Positions 54,659 through 63,469 of a stretch of 64,000 nucleotides of DNA are shown one piece after another (the stretch's first letter is position 1; each line of letters starts with the position of its first letter). Made by a program: the position numbers and the translations under genes. Under the pieces are notes generated by a model that searched no databases, was not told where the DNA came from, and saw only the letters and a list, made by a program, of their open reading frames with translations. This DNA is from Leifsonia sp. fls2-241-R2A-40a (lineage in GTDB: Bacteria > Actinomycetota > Actinomycetes > Actinomycetales > Microbacteriaceae), in NCBI RefSeq assembly GCF_030209575.1, contig NZ_JARVRS010000001.1:3224001-3288000 (forward strand), in the 5' to 3' direction.

Positions 54659-55435
54659 ATGAAGATCAGGGATCGCGAGCGGATGCTGGAAGCGGTGAAG
54701 CGGTCGCAGTTCGAAGCAAGGACCAACTACGTGGACGCGGTGCGAGTGCTCGCCCGTTCGAATGCGCACATCGGGATGGAACTCGTCTCCGTCCTCGACG
54801 AGGACAAGCCGGCGAAGCTCGTCGGTAGGAAGGATGGCTTGCGGGCCGCCCTCTCCGTCATCAGTTCGAAAGAGTTCTTAGAGCAGCCGATGTCGAGGTT
54901 CCGCAACGAGCACGGCTGCACCTACTCCCTTTCCGTGGACGACCCCGGATGGGACTTCTGGGTGGGCGACGACGCGGAGGGCTTCTTTTGCGGCCTAGTC
55001 GAGCCAGTCAGACACGCAACCAATTACCTCGTGGAGGCGATGATCCCCGAATGGAACGCGGAACGGATCCCCGTTCTGTGGGCGCTCGACTTCGGCGAGC
55101 TCTCCTCGGAAACCGTCTACTTCGCGATCAACGACCGCGGGTACGCGTACATGGCTCTCGGGGCGGCTAAACCAGTTGCGAAGAAAGGGTGGGAGCCGCG
55201 ACTGAGCGATTTCACCGTCGAACTGGATCGGACCCGGCGAGCGTTGACCGAGGCGATCGCGGCGGTGGCTCCGATGCTGGATGCGCCTGCTCTTGCGGGC
55301 GTGTGCTGGCAATACTTCACCGAGGTGCACGGCCTTCGAGCTGATGGGACCGACCCGCGGTGGGACGCAATCCGGGATCGGCTTACGGACGCGCGAACCT
55401 CGCTCGAGACGCAAAATGAAGATCCTCTCCGGTAG
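54659..55435 (+). CDS. Hypothetical soluble protein
   Basis: 258 aa, no signal peptide or helices. Visible stretches: MLEAVKRSQFEARTNYVDAVRVLARSNAHIGMELVSVLDED, GCTYSLSVDDPGWDFWVGDDAEGFFCGL, PVLWALDFGELSSETVYFAINDRGYAYMALG. I do not recognise the family. The ATG at 54659 has GGGAGG 8 nt upstream, which sets the start. Codon use is normal for a real gene. Isolated by a terminator upstream and a 248-bp gap downstream. Confidence 0.65.
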   Translation: MKIRDRERMLEAVKRSQFEARTNYVDAVRVLARSNAHIGMELVSVLDEDKPAKLVGRKDGLRAALSVISSKEFLEQPMSRFRNEHGCTYSLSVDDPGWDFWVGDDAEGFFCGLVEPVRHATNYLVEAMIPEWNAERIPVLWALDFGELSSETVYFAINDRGYAYMALGAAKPVAKKGWEPRLSDFTVELDRTRRALTEAIAAVAPMLDAPALAGVCWQYFTEVHGLRADGTDPRWDAIRDRLTDARTSLETQNEDPLR

Positions 55436-55683
55436 ACAGATCGGTCCTTGTTTGGGTGCCGGAACTCCGACAGCACACCGTGCCGGGATGGAACCGTGGG
55501 CGTCGATGTACGCAAACGGGCATGGAGAACACTGGGATGCCGCGACACACTACGTGACGCGTCATCGACGGGGGTGGTGCGCTGCCCTCGCTTGCTCAGG
55601 CACGCCGGATTCTGTCGGCTGAATCGGCATTGGGAAGATGTCGAACGGCCTTCGTCCGATGCGTCGAGCCCGGTGAGGGATCC

Positions 55684-56127
55684 TTAGCGGGTCTCGAGGA
55701 TCTCTATCAACAGAGCGGCCAGATTGTCCGGGTACACGGTCTCGTCGGTCGCCTGGATCTCTCGCAGCGACCACCAACGGGACTCCCGCATGACGGCCCG
55801 TTCGAGGACGGTCCATCCGCGTGTGTCGACTTCGAAGGTTGGCGCGACAACGTAGAAGTAGACCTCGAGCTGCTCGAAGGTCTCGCCGGCGAACTCGAAC
55901 CGGGTTTCGCGACGATAGATAGGCCCACGCGGGTGCCTGACCTCTAGGCCAGTTTCCTCGCGGAGTTCTCTGCGCGCTGCTTCGATCGCAGTCTCGCCGA
56001 CCTCGACGCCGCCCCCGGGCGTGAACCACCAGGTCCCCTCCTCGGGGCGCGCCGGGTCCCCGCCGCGGAAGAGGAGGGCTTGCCCCTCTTCGTTCACCAC
56101 GATCACGCGGGCTGCTGATCGTTGCAC
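55684..56127 (-). CDS. NUDIX hydrolase
   Basis: 147 aa. The Nudix box GGGVEVGETAIEAARRELREETGL is complete (G-x5-E-x7-RE-x2-EE-x-G). The N-terminal strand is AARVIVVNEEGQALLFRGGDPARPEEGTWW. It hydrolyses a nucleoside diphosphate linked to an unknown moiety. The GTG start has TAGCCT exactly 6 nt upstream. Confidence 0.92.
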   Translation of the reverse strand: MQRSAARVIVVNEEGQALLFRGGDPARPEEGTWWFTPGGGVEVGETAIEAARRELREETGLEVRHPRGPIYRRETRFEFAGETFEQLEVYFYVVAPTFEVDTRGWTVLERAVMRESRWWSLREIQATDETVYPDNLAALLIEILETR

Positions 56128-56133
56128 ATGGTG

Positions 56134-56139
56134 AGGCTA
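56134..56139 (-). promoter_or_regulatory. Putative -10 (TAGCCT) of the NUDIX gene
   Basis: TAGCCT is 6 nt upstream of the GTG at 56127. Confidence 0.45.
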
Positions 56140-56208
56140 CCGGGACCAGCAGCTCTGTTCTGGAACGCTCGTTGAGCGCACGGTCGGAGAAGTGCTGTCG
56201 GAGCCGTC

Positions 56209-56214
56209 TAGGGT
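56209..56214 (+). promoter_or_regulatory. Putative -10 (TAGGGT) of the 56221 gene
   Basis: TAGGGT is 6 nt upstream of the ATG at 56221. Confidence 0.45.
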
Positions 56215-56220
56215 CGAGTC

Positions 56221-56622
56221 ATGACCATTCCCGCCGACTGGATCGAGCACCGCCGCGGCCACGACCGCGAGCGGCTCGGCTGGGTACGCCCCAGCACACC
56301 CGTCGAGGGTGCCGGCTTCGTCGTGATCGACCTGCTCGGCCGCGAAGTGACCGGCGTCGTCGACTGGTTGAAGGCCGAAGAGACGCTGGACGCCTTGGGT
56401 ATGGGATATCTCGCCGACCCCTACGAGCTGTTGCTCGACGACGGGCGTTGGCTACGGGTGCGCATCACCGAGGTGTCACCCGATGGCATCCGGGTCAAAC
56501 GCGATGACTGGGGCGCGATCAACGTGCCTCTTGTCGAGTACCGACTCTCGTTCCCGATGCCACCCGAACTGCGAGCCATCGACTCGGCGACATCAGCCGA
56601 ATTCCCTTTCGTGACACCGTAG
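56221..56622 (+). CDS. Hypothetical protein
   Basis: 133 aa soluble protein: WIEHRRGHDRERLGWVRP, FVVIDLLGREVTGVVDWLKAEETLDALGMGYLADPYELLLDDG, then ITEVSPDGIRVKRDDWGAINV. A beta-rich, SH3-like fold is my guess. No family recognised. The start is supported by the -10-like hexamer 6 nt upstream. It converges on leuS, with repeat copy B between. Confidence 0.7.
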   Translation: MTIPADWIEHRRGHDRERLGWVRPSTPVEGAGFVVIDLLGREVTGVVDWLKAEETLDALGMGYLADPYELLLDDGRWLRVRITEVSPDGIRVKRDDWGAINVPLVEYRLSFPMPPELRAIDSATSAEFPFVTP

Positions 56623-56652
56623 CGATAGACCGCCCGGTGGCCAGTCGAGGTC

Positions 56653-56703
56653 CGGTGGAGAAACGACAAGAGCGCCGGGTTGTGCACGACAACCCGGCGC
56701 TCT
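56653..56703. repeat. Palindromic repeat, copy B (leuS side)
   Basis: Contains a perfect 15-bp stem: AGAGCGCCGGGTTGT (56669-56683), 5-nt loop GCACG, then 56689-56703. 44 of its 50 leading bases match copy A at 50081-50130. It separates the convergent 56221 gene and leuS and should work as a bidirectional terminator. Confidence 0.85.
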
Positions 56704-56719
56704 CGCGCGGAAGACGACC

Positions 56720-59341
56720 TCAGCCGCGCGGCTTGGTCGCGATGTTCACCAGGCGGGGTGCGCGGACGATGACGTTCACGATTTCGCGATCGCCCACCGA
56801 GCGCGCCACAGCCTCCGAGCCGCGAGCGAGCGCCTCCAGCTCGTCGGAGGCGATCTTGGGCGACACCTCCAGCCGGTCGCGGACCTTGCCGTCCACCTGC
56901 ACGACCGCGGTCACCGACTCCTCGATCAGCAGGGTCGGGTCGGGCTTGCGCCACTGCGCCAGCGCGACGGACGGCTCGTAACCGAGCTTGCTCCACATCT
57001 CCTCGGCCGTGTACGGCGCGAACAGGTTCAGCGCCATGGCGACGACCTCGGCGGCCTCACGCACGGCGGCGTCGGCCGGGCCGGCGCCGGTGTCGATCGC
57101 CTTGCGGGTCGCGTTCACCAGTTCCATCAGGCGGGCGACGACCACGTTGAACTTGAACGACTCCACCAGGCCGGGGGCGTCGGCCAGGAACCGGTGCGTC
57201 ACGCGCCGCAGGGATGCGTCGCCGGTCTTCCAGACGACGTCCGGAGCGCTGGTCACGTCGTCCGCGACCCGCCAGGCCCGTGCCAGGAACTTGGCGCTGC
57301 CCGACGGCGACACGTCCGCCCAGTCGATGTCGTCCTCGGGCGGCCCGGCGAACGCCATGGTCAGGCGCACCGCATCCACACCGTGCTCGTCGAGCTGCTC
57401 GGACAGCTTCACCAGGTTCCCGCGGGACTTCGACATCGCCGAGCCGTCCATCAGCACCAGACCCTGATTCAGCAGGGCGGTGAAGGGCTCGGTGAAGCTG
57501 ACGTAGCCGAGGTCGAACAGCACCTTGGTGATGAACCGCGAGTACAGCAGGTGCAGGATCGCGTGAGACACGCCGCCGATGTACTGGTCGACCGGCGCCC
57601 ACTTCTCCGCCTCGCGCGGGTCGAATGCCTGCGTGTCGTCCTTCGGGGACAGGAAGCGCAGGAAGTACCAGGAGCTGTCCACGAAGGTGTCCATCGTGTC
57701 CGTGTCGCGCTTCGCGGGACCGCCGCAGTTCGGGCAGGCGACGTTCACCCAGTCGGTCGCCGCGCCCAGCGGGCTGGTGCCCTTGGGCTGCAGGTCGAGA
57801 CCCTCCGCCGGCGGCAGCAGCACGGGCAGGTCGGACTCCGGGACCGGCACCTCTCCGCACTGCTCGCAGTGGATGATCGGGATGGGCGTGCCCCAGTAGC
57901 GCTGACGCGAGATCAGCCAGTCGCGCAGGCGGAAGTTCTTCGCCGGGGCGCCCAGCTTGGAGGCCTGCAGCGCCTCGGTGACGCGGCGGATCGCGTTCGA
58001 CTTGCTCAGCCCGTCGAAGGGTCCCGAGTTGATCAGGCGACCCTCGCCGGTCAGTGCGACACCGGTCTCGGACGGGTTCTCGAGCGCCGCCTCCTCAGGC
58101 AGGATCGGCTCGCCCGTCTCCGGGTCCGTGTGGATGACCGGGATGGCGCCGGTGACCGGCTGCGTCGTGTCCACGACCACCCGCACGGGCAGGTCGAAGG
58201 CGCGCGCGAAGTCGAGGTCGCGCTGGTCGTGCGCGGGCACGGCCATGATCGCGCCGTGACCGTAGTCGCTCAGCACGTAGTCGGCCGCCCAGATCGGCAG
58301 GCGCTCACCGGTCAGCGGGTTGATGGCGTGCCGCTCCAGGAAGACGCCGGTCTTCTCCCGTTCGGTGCTCAGGCGGTCCATCTCGGTGGTGCCGCGCACC
58401 ACATCCAGGTAGTCGTCGAAGCGCTTGCGGACCTCGGGACGCGCACCCTCGACCAGCTCGGCGGCCAGGTCGGAGTCCGGCGCGACGACCATGAAGGTCA
58501 CGCCGTACAGCGTGTCCGGACGGGTCGTGTAGACGGTGACCGGCTCGTCGCGTCCCTCGATCTGGAACGTCACATCCGCACCGGTCGAGCGCCCGATCCA
58601 GTTGCGCTGCATCGAGATGACCTTGGACGGCCAGGCGCCCTCCAGCTGGTTCAGGTTGTCCAGCAGGCGGTCGCCGTAGTCGGTGATCCGGAAGTACCAC
58701 TGGGTCAGCTTCTTCTTGGTGACCAGGTTGTCGCAGCGCTCGCAGCGCCCGTTGACGACCTGCTCGTTCGCCAGAACGGTCTGGTCGAACGGGCACCAGT
58801 TGACCTGGCTGGCCTTGCGGTACGCCAGGCCCTTCTCGTAGAGCTTCAGGAACAGCCACTGGTTCCAGCGGTAGTAGGCCGGGTCGGAGGTCTGCAGCAC
58901 GCGGTCCCAGTCGAAGCTGGGCGCGTAGCGGCGCATGCTCGCCTTCTGCTGCGCGATGTTGTCGTTGGTCCAGCCGTCCGGGTCGAGGCCGCGCTTGATC
59001 GCAGCGTTCTCGGCGGGCAGGCCGAAGGAGTCCCAGCCGATCGGGTGCAGCACGTTGAAGCCCTGCTGACGCCAGTACCGTGCCACCACGTCGCCCAGGG
59101 CGTACGCCTCGGCGTGACCCATGTGCAGGTCGCCTGAGGGGTACGGGAACATGTCGAGGATGTACTTGCGCGGACGCGTGTCGGAGGGGTCGTCGGTCGC
59201 GAAGGGGCGCAGCTGCTCCCAGACCGGGAGCCACTTGTCCTGGATGGCCGCGAAATCGTACTGCGCGCGCTCGTCGTGCGCGCGACCGTCCTGCGGGGTG
59301 CTCGCTGCCGTGGTGCCGGCTGCGTCGTGCTCGTGTGCCAC
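56720..59341 (-). CDS. leuS: Leucyl-tRNA synthetase
   Basis: 873 aa class I synthetase. The HIGH-type motif is [14 protein letters not shown] near residue 75. The zinc-domain cysteines follow in CERCDNL. The CP1 editing domain includes [14 protein letters not shown] and [16 protein letters not shown]. The KMSKS-type loop is SAMSKSRGN, and the anticodon-binding and C-terminal domains are complete. It charges tRNA-Leu. Convergent to the 56221 gene. Confidence 0.97.
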   Translation of the reverse strand: MAHEHDAAGTTAASTPQDGRAHDERAQYDFAAIQDKWLPVWEQLRPFATDDPSDTRPRKYILDMFPYPSGDLHMGHAEAYALGDVVARYWRQQGFNVLHPIGWDSFGLPAENAAIKRGLDPDGWTNDNIAQQKASMRRYAPSFDWDRVLQTSDPAYYRWNQWLFLKLYEKGLAYRKASQVNWCPFDQTVLANEQVVNGRCERCDNLVTKKKLTQWYFRITDYGDRLLDNLNQLEGAWPSKVISMQRNWIGRSTGADVTFQIEGRDEPVTVYTTRPDTLYGVTFMVVAPDSDLAAELVEGARPEVRKRFDDYLDVVRGTTEMDRLSTEREKTGVFLERHAINPLTGERLPIWAADYVLSDYGHGAIMAVPAHDQRDLDFARAFDLPVRVVVDTTQPVTGAIPVIHTDPETGEPILPEEAALENPSETGVALTGEGRLINSGPFDGLSKSNAIRRVTEALQASKLGAPAKNFRLRDWLISRQRYWGTPIPIIHCEQCGEVPVPESDLPVLLPPAEGLDLQPKGTSPLGAATDWVNVACPNCGGPAKRDTDTMDTFVDSSWYFLRFLSPKDDTQAFDPREAEKWAPVDQYIGGVSHAILHLLYSRFITKVLFDLGYVSFTEPFTALLNQGLVLMDGSAMSKSRGNLVKLSEQLDEHGVDAVRLTMAFAGPPEDDIDWADVSPSGSAKFLARAWRVADDVTSAPDVVWKTGDASLRRVTHRFLADAPGLVESFKFNVVVARLMELVNATRKAIDTGAGPADAAVREAAEVVAMALNLFAPYTAEEMWSKLGYEPSVALAQWRKPDPTLLIEESVTAVVQVDGKVRDRLEVSPKIASDELEALARGSEAVARSVGDREIVNVIVRAPRLVNIATKPRG

Positions 59342-59535
59342 GTGACTCTCAATCTCGGATCCGTCGTGCCCCCGATGATGATGGACGGCACGGAAGAGGG
59401 CCGGACGACAGAGCGCCCGGGTCTCCAGCGTACTAAACGTCAGACGCGTTCAGACCGTTCCCAGCAGGGGCCCAGTTCGCCGCAGGCGTGACGCGCGCCG
59501 CCGGACGGACCGCCCCACGACGTCCGGGCGCACGC

Positions 59536-60906
59536 TCACTCCGGCGTCAGCCCCGCCGCCTCGAACAGCGCAGCCGCCTTGACCTGCACCTCCTCGAGCT
59601 CCTCCTCCGGGACCGAGAGCGCCGTGATGCCGCCGCCCGCACCGATCACAGCCCCGCCGGAGGAGAAGTGGATGCTGCGGATCACCATCGCGAGGTCGGC
59701 CGTGCCGTCGAGCGCGAAGTAGCCGAAGCATCCCGCGAAGGCGCCGCGCGGGCCGTCCTCCAGCCGAACCAGGATGCGCATAGCGCTGAGCTTCGGCGCA
59801 CCCGTCATCGAACCGGCCGGGAAGCAGGCGGCGACCGCATCCACCGCGCCGAGGCCGGGGCGCAGGCGGCCCTCCACGGTCGAGACCAGCTGATGGACCT
59901 GCGCGTAGCTCTCCACCGCCAGGAGGTGCGAGACCGCGACGGAGCCGACCTCGCTGACCCGCCCGAGGTCGTTGCGCATCAGGTCGACGATCATGACGTT
60001 CTCGGCGCGTTCCTTCTCACTGGCCTCCAGTTCGGCGCGCAGCTCGACGTCCGCGGCGACCGTCGCGCCGCGCTTCCGGGTGCCCTTGATCGGACGGGTT
60101 CGGACCCGGCCGTCACCGTCGACGCGGAGGAACTGCTCGGGCGACGAGCTCACCAGCGTCTCCTCCGCGATCCGCAGGAATCCCGCGTGGGGCGCGGGAC
60201 TCGCACGCCGGAGGCGGAGGTGCACGGCGAGCGGGTCGGCGTCGGTGCGGGCGGCAGCACGGTTGGTCAGGCACAGCTGGTACGCATCCCCGTCGCGGAT
60301 CGCCACCTGGCAGGCGTGGATGGCCGCGAGGTAGGCCGCATCGTCGTGCCGCCAGTGCGCCGACGCGGCCGGCACGGGATGCGCGGCCGCGTAGGCGCGG
60401 GCGGCCCCGTCGGCGTCGGCGAGGGCCTCCGCCGTCCGCCTAGCCCACAGGTGCCCATCCGCGTCGTCGGGCGCCACGACCGTGACGCTCCGAGCGCCGT
60501 GGTCGAAGGCCACCAGCCGGTCGACCAACAGCAGGGCGGCGTCGACCGGTCCGTCGTCGAGGGACACCGGCGCGCCCGCGGCGGATGCTCCGGCTTCGTA
60601 GCCGAGCCTGCCCCACCAGCCGAGCGGGTAGCCGGACGGCCCGGGATGCGTCGCCCGGGCGAGCTCCGCGCGCAGCGCATCCAGGACCCCGCCCTGCCCG
60701 GTCACCCCGTCCACCGTGACCGTCCCGGCGGCGACCGACGAGGTCATCGTCGTGCGCCCGGTGCCGAAGTAGGAGTGGCCGGTGTCCGCCTCGGGCCCGC
60801 TGTCGAGCCAGACGACGTCCGCGGGATCGCCGCCGAAGAGGGCCACGAACGCATCGGCCGGGTCGACCCAGGTGTCGAGCGGCAGCACGCGGAGCGGGAG
60901 GACCAC
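59536..60906 (-). CDS. pabB: Aminodeoxychorismate synthase component I-like (PabB)
   Basis: 456 aa chorismate-binding enzyme. The C-terminal core has RPIKGTRKRG (PIKGT rather than the TrpE PIAGT), ENVMIVDLMRNDLGRV, HLVS-like VHQLVSTVEGRL and FPAGSMTGAPKLSAMRIL. It makes 4-amino-4-deoxychorismate for folate. Its GTG start faces that of a PabC-like gene across a 17-bp gap. No glutaminase domain is fused. Confidence 0.9.
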   Translation of the reverse strand: MVLPLRVLPLDTWVDPADAFVALFGGDPADVVWLDSGPEADTGHSYFGTGRTTMTSSVAAGTVTVDGVTGQGGVLDALRAELARATHPGPSGYPLGWWGRLGYEAGASAAGAPVSLDDGPVDAALLLVDRLVAFDHGARSVTVVAPDDADGHLWARRTAEALADADGAARAYAAAHPVPAASAHWRHDDAAYLAAIHACQVAIRDGDAYQLCLTNRAAARTDADPLAVHLRLRRASPAPHAGFLRIAEETLVSSSPEQFLRVDGDGRVRTRPIKGTRKRGATVAADVELRAELEASEKERAENVMIVDLMRNDLGRVSEVGSVAVSHLLAVESYAQVHQLVSTVEGRLRPGLGAVDAVAACFPAGSMTGAPKLSAMRILVRLEDGPRGAFAGCFGYFALDGTADLAMVIRSIHFSSGGAVIGAGGGITALSVPEEELEEVQVKAAALFEAAGLTPE

Positions 60907-60911
60907 CGGAC

Positions 60912-60918
60912 TAGCCTA
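60912..60918. promoter_or_regulatory. Overlapping divergent -10 boxes between pabB and the pabC-like gene
   Basis: Plus strand: TAGCCT (60912-60917), 6 nt, GTG at 60924. Minus strand: TAGGCT (60913-60918), 6 nt, GTG at 60906. The two hexamers overlap by five bases and the layout is mirror-symmetric, so both mRNAs would be leaderless. No good -35 on either side. Confidence 0.55.
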
Positions 60919-60923
60919 GGCGA

Positions 60924-61724
60924 GTGGACACGCACGGCACCGGACCTGTCAGCACGATCGCCGACTGGGCGGACGGCGGGCTCCGCGTCCGCGACGACTG
61001 CGAGCTGGTCGAGACCGAACTGCTGGCGGCGGACTCCTTCCTCGTCGAGTCGGGCAGGGCGCTGGCGCTCGGGCTGCACCGCGCCCGCTTCATGGAGACG
61101 GCCCGCGAGCAGGGATTCGCCGGGACGGACGAGCTGGACGCGTTCTGGACCGCCGGCGTCGCCGCCCTCCCGCGGTCGGGTCCGTGGTTCCCGCGGTTCG
61201 AGCTGGTGCGGGCACGGGATGCGTTGCGGCTGCGGTTCCGGCTGCGCACGGCTCCCCCGCTGACCTCGGCGCTCGTCGTCGCGACGGCGGAGACGGACCC
61301 GCGCCGGACCCCGAGCCTGAAGGGACCGGACATCGACCGGCTCAGCGCACTGCGTCAGCGGGCGCAGCGGCGCGGCGCGCAGGAGGCGGTCATCCTCGAT
61401 GGCGGCTCGGTGACGGACGGAGCGACCACCGCGCTGCTCTGGTGGCGCGGCGACGCGCTGTTCGCTCCGCCGTTCTCGCTTCCACGGGTGGACAGCGTGG
61501 CGGCGCGGACGGTGCGCGGGATCGCCGCCGCACTCGGCGTGCCGGTCGAGGAGGAGGCGGTGCGTCCGTCGGAGTTGGACGGCGCGGTCGTGTGGGCGGT
61601 GAACGCGCTGCACGGGATCCGGGCGGTGACGGCGTGGGTGGACGGCCCCGCGGTGGCGCAGGACGCGGCGCGGACGGATGCGTGGCGCGCGCGGTTCGCG
61701 GCGCTGGCGCGGCCGCTTCCGTAG
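60924..61724 (+). CDS. Aminotransferase class IV (PabC-like, 4-amino-4-deoxychorismate lyase family)
   Basis: 266 aa PLP fold-type IV protein. Visible: ELVETELLAADSFLVESG, the candidate PLP lysine in SLKGPDIDRLSALRQRAQ, and EAVILDGGSVTDGATTALLWWRGDALFAPPF. The usual E-G-STAN segment is altered to DGGSVTDGATT. Its position opposite pabB supports p-aminobenzoate synthesis, though branched-chain aminotransferase-like activity cannot be excluded. Confidence 0.85.
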   Translation: MDTHGTGPVSTIADWADGGLRVRDDCELVETELLAADSFLVESGRALALGLHRARFMETAREQGFAGTDELDAFWTAGVAALPRSGPWFPRFELVRARDALRLRFRLRTAPPLTSALVVATAETDPRRTPSLKGPDIDRLSALRQRAQRRGAQEAVILDGGSVTDGATTALLWWRGDALFAPPFSLPRVDSVAARTVRGIAAALGVPVEEEAVRPSELDGAVVWAVNALHGIRAVTAWVDGPAVAQDAARTDAWRARFAALARPLP

Positions 61725-61761
61725 CCGGCGACCCCGTCCTCGGAAGAACAGGACGCGAGCC

Positions 61762-63465
61762 TCAGGCCGGGACGATCCGCCCGGTCTCCAGCCGCAGCTC
61801 GCGGTCGACCAGCTCGCCCGGCACCTCCGTGTGCGAGATCAGCAGCACGGTACGGCCATCCTCTGCCGCGGTCGCGAGCACGTCGCGCACGATCGCGTCC
61901 GCGACCGCCGCATCCACGTTCGCCGTCGGCTCGTCGACGATCAGCACCGGGAACCCCGCCAAGAGGGCGCGCGCGAGGGCGATACGCTGCGCCTGACCGC
62001 CGGAGACCAGCGCGCCGCGCTCGCCGACCCGAGCCGAGAGGCCACCGCGCGAGAGCGCCCACTCCCGCAGGCCGACGCGGTCCAGGACGGCGAGCAGCTC
62101 GTCGTCCGTCGCGGTGTCGCGCGCGAAGAGGAGGTTCTGGCGCAGGTCCGAATCGAACAGGTACGGCCGCTGCTCGACCAGCCCGACCATCCGGCGCACG
62201 TCGTCCTGGCGCAGTTCGCGCGTGGGGATGCCGTCGATCCGGTAGTGGCCGGTGTGGTCCAGCAGGCGTGTCAGCACGTGCGCGAGCGCGGTCTTGCCTG
62301 CGCCGGTCGGCCCGCTGAGCCCCACGCGCTCCCCCGGTCGGATCGTCAGCGAGACGTCGTCGAGGACGGGAGACGACGACCCGGGCCAGTGCGCGGACAC
62401 GCCATCGAGACGGACTTCCGGGACCCGTCCGGGACGCACCTTCAGCGGCCGCGCCTCCACCCCGTCCACCGGGATCCCGTCGGGCACGATGACCGGCGCC
62501 ACGGATGCGATCCGCTCGGCGCTCGAACGCACCCGGCTCCACGCCCCGAACGCGAGCGGCACGGTGCCGAACACCTCGAACACCGCCAGGGGCAGCAACG
62601 CGATCACGGCGAGGCCCGGCGCGTCGATCGCCCCGCCACCGAGGGCAGGGATGCCCGCAGCGAGCCCGACCGCGGTGGCCGCTCCGGCGAGCAGGGACAC
62701 GACCGCGGCGGTGAGCCCGAGCCCGACGGCCCGCGTCCGCACGGCCGTCGTGAGCCGTGCGCTCGCCCGTCGGACGCGGTCTTGGGCGGACGGCAGCGCG
62801 CCGTACGCAGCGAGCACGTCGAGGTTGCTCGCGAGGTCGTGCAGGGCGTCGTTCAGGTCGGCCCGCAGCGGTGCGACCCGCCGTTCGGCCGCTGCCGCCG
62901 ACCAGCGACTGATCGCCAGACCGGCGAGCAGGGCCACCGCGAGCGTGACCAGCAGCGCCGCTCCTGCGGCCGGCAGCAGCAGGTACGCCACGACGACACT
63001 CCCCGCCGCGACGATCACCGCGCCGACCAGCGGCTGGATTACGCGCAGAGAGAGGTTCTGCAGCTCGTCGACGTCGTCCGCCAGGCGCGTCAGCAGGTCG
63101 CCCGAGCGGATGCCGTGCAGACCGTCGGGAGCGAGCGGCTCCAGCCGCGCGTACAGCCGCGAACGCACCGTGCCCAGCTGACGGAAGGCCGCGTCGTGAC
63201 CCGCCAGCCGCTCCAGATAGCGGAAGAACGCGCGGCCCAGCGCGAAGGCCCGCACACCGACCACGGCCATCGAGAGATACATGAGCGCCGGCTGCTCGGA
63301 GGCGCGGGTGATCAGCCAGGCCGATACCCCGAGCAGGGCGACAGCACTGCCGCCGCTCAGCACACCGAAACCGATCGCGGTCCACAGACGCCCGGCCGAG
63401 GGGACGGCGAGACGCAGGATGCGGCGGACCTCCGCCCGATCGACCTGAGCCACGCCTTCCTGCAC
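61762..63465 (-). CDS. cydC: ABC transporter, CydC-like (thiol reductant exporter subunit)
   Basis: About 567 aa. The N-terminal six-helix ABC membrane domain has SGGSAVALLGVSAWLITRASEQPALMYLS and VGVRAFALGRAFFRYLERLAGHDAAFR, characteristic of CydC. The ATPase has Walker A GPTGAGKTALAHVL, signature LVSGGQAQRIALARALL and VLIVDEPTANVD. CydDC exports glutathione/cysteine-type thiols or heme-related compounds and supports cytochrome bd. The start is uncertain: GTG at 63465, or a TTG at 63480 overlapping the upstream stop. Confidence 0.88.
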   Translation of the reverse strand: MQEGVAQVDRAEVRRILRLAVPSAGRLWTAIGFGVLSGGSAVALLGVSAWLITRASEQPALMYLSMAVVGVRAFALGRAFFRYLERLAGHDAAFRQLGTVRSRLYARLEPLAPDGLHGIRSGDLLTRLADDVDELQNLSLRVIQPLVGAVIVAAGSVVVAYLLLPAAGAALLVTLAVALLAGLAISRWSAAAAERRVAPLRADLNDALHDLASNLDVLAAYGALPSAQDRVRRASARLTTAVRTRAVGLGLTAAVVSLLAGAATAVGLAAGIPALGGGAIDAPGLAVIALLPLAVFEVFGTVPLAFGAWSRVRSSAERIASVAPVIVPDGIPVDGVEARPLKVRPGRVPEVRLDGVSAHWPGSSSPVLDDVSLTIRPGERVGLSGPTGAGKTALAHVLTRLLDHTGHYRIDGIPTRELRQDDVRRMVGLVEQRPYLFDSDLRQNLLFARDTATDDELLAVLDRVGLREWALSRGGLSARVGERGALVSGGQAQRIALARALLAGFPVLIVDEPTANVDAAVADAIVRDVLATAAEDGRTVLLISHTEVPGELVDRELRLETGRIVPA

Positions 63466-63469
63466 AGCA

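Noticed and set aside
55436-55683. Possible gene in the gap before the NUDIX gene
   Set aside because: Open frames there have no start signal, domain or protein-like pattern on either strand; nothing supported.
59342-59535. T-box or leucine attenuator before leuS
   Set aside because: The gap shows no T-box core, no Leu-rich short ORF and no strong competing stems.
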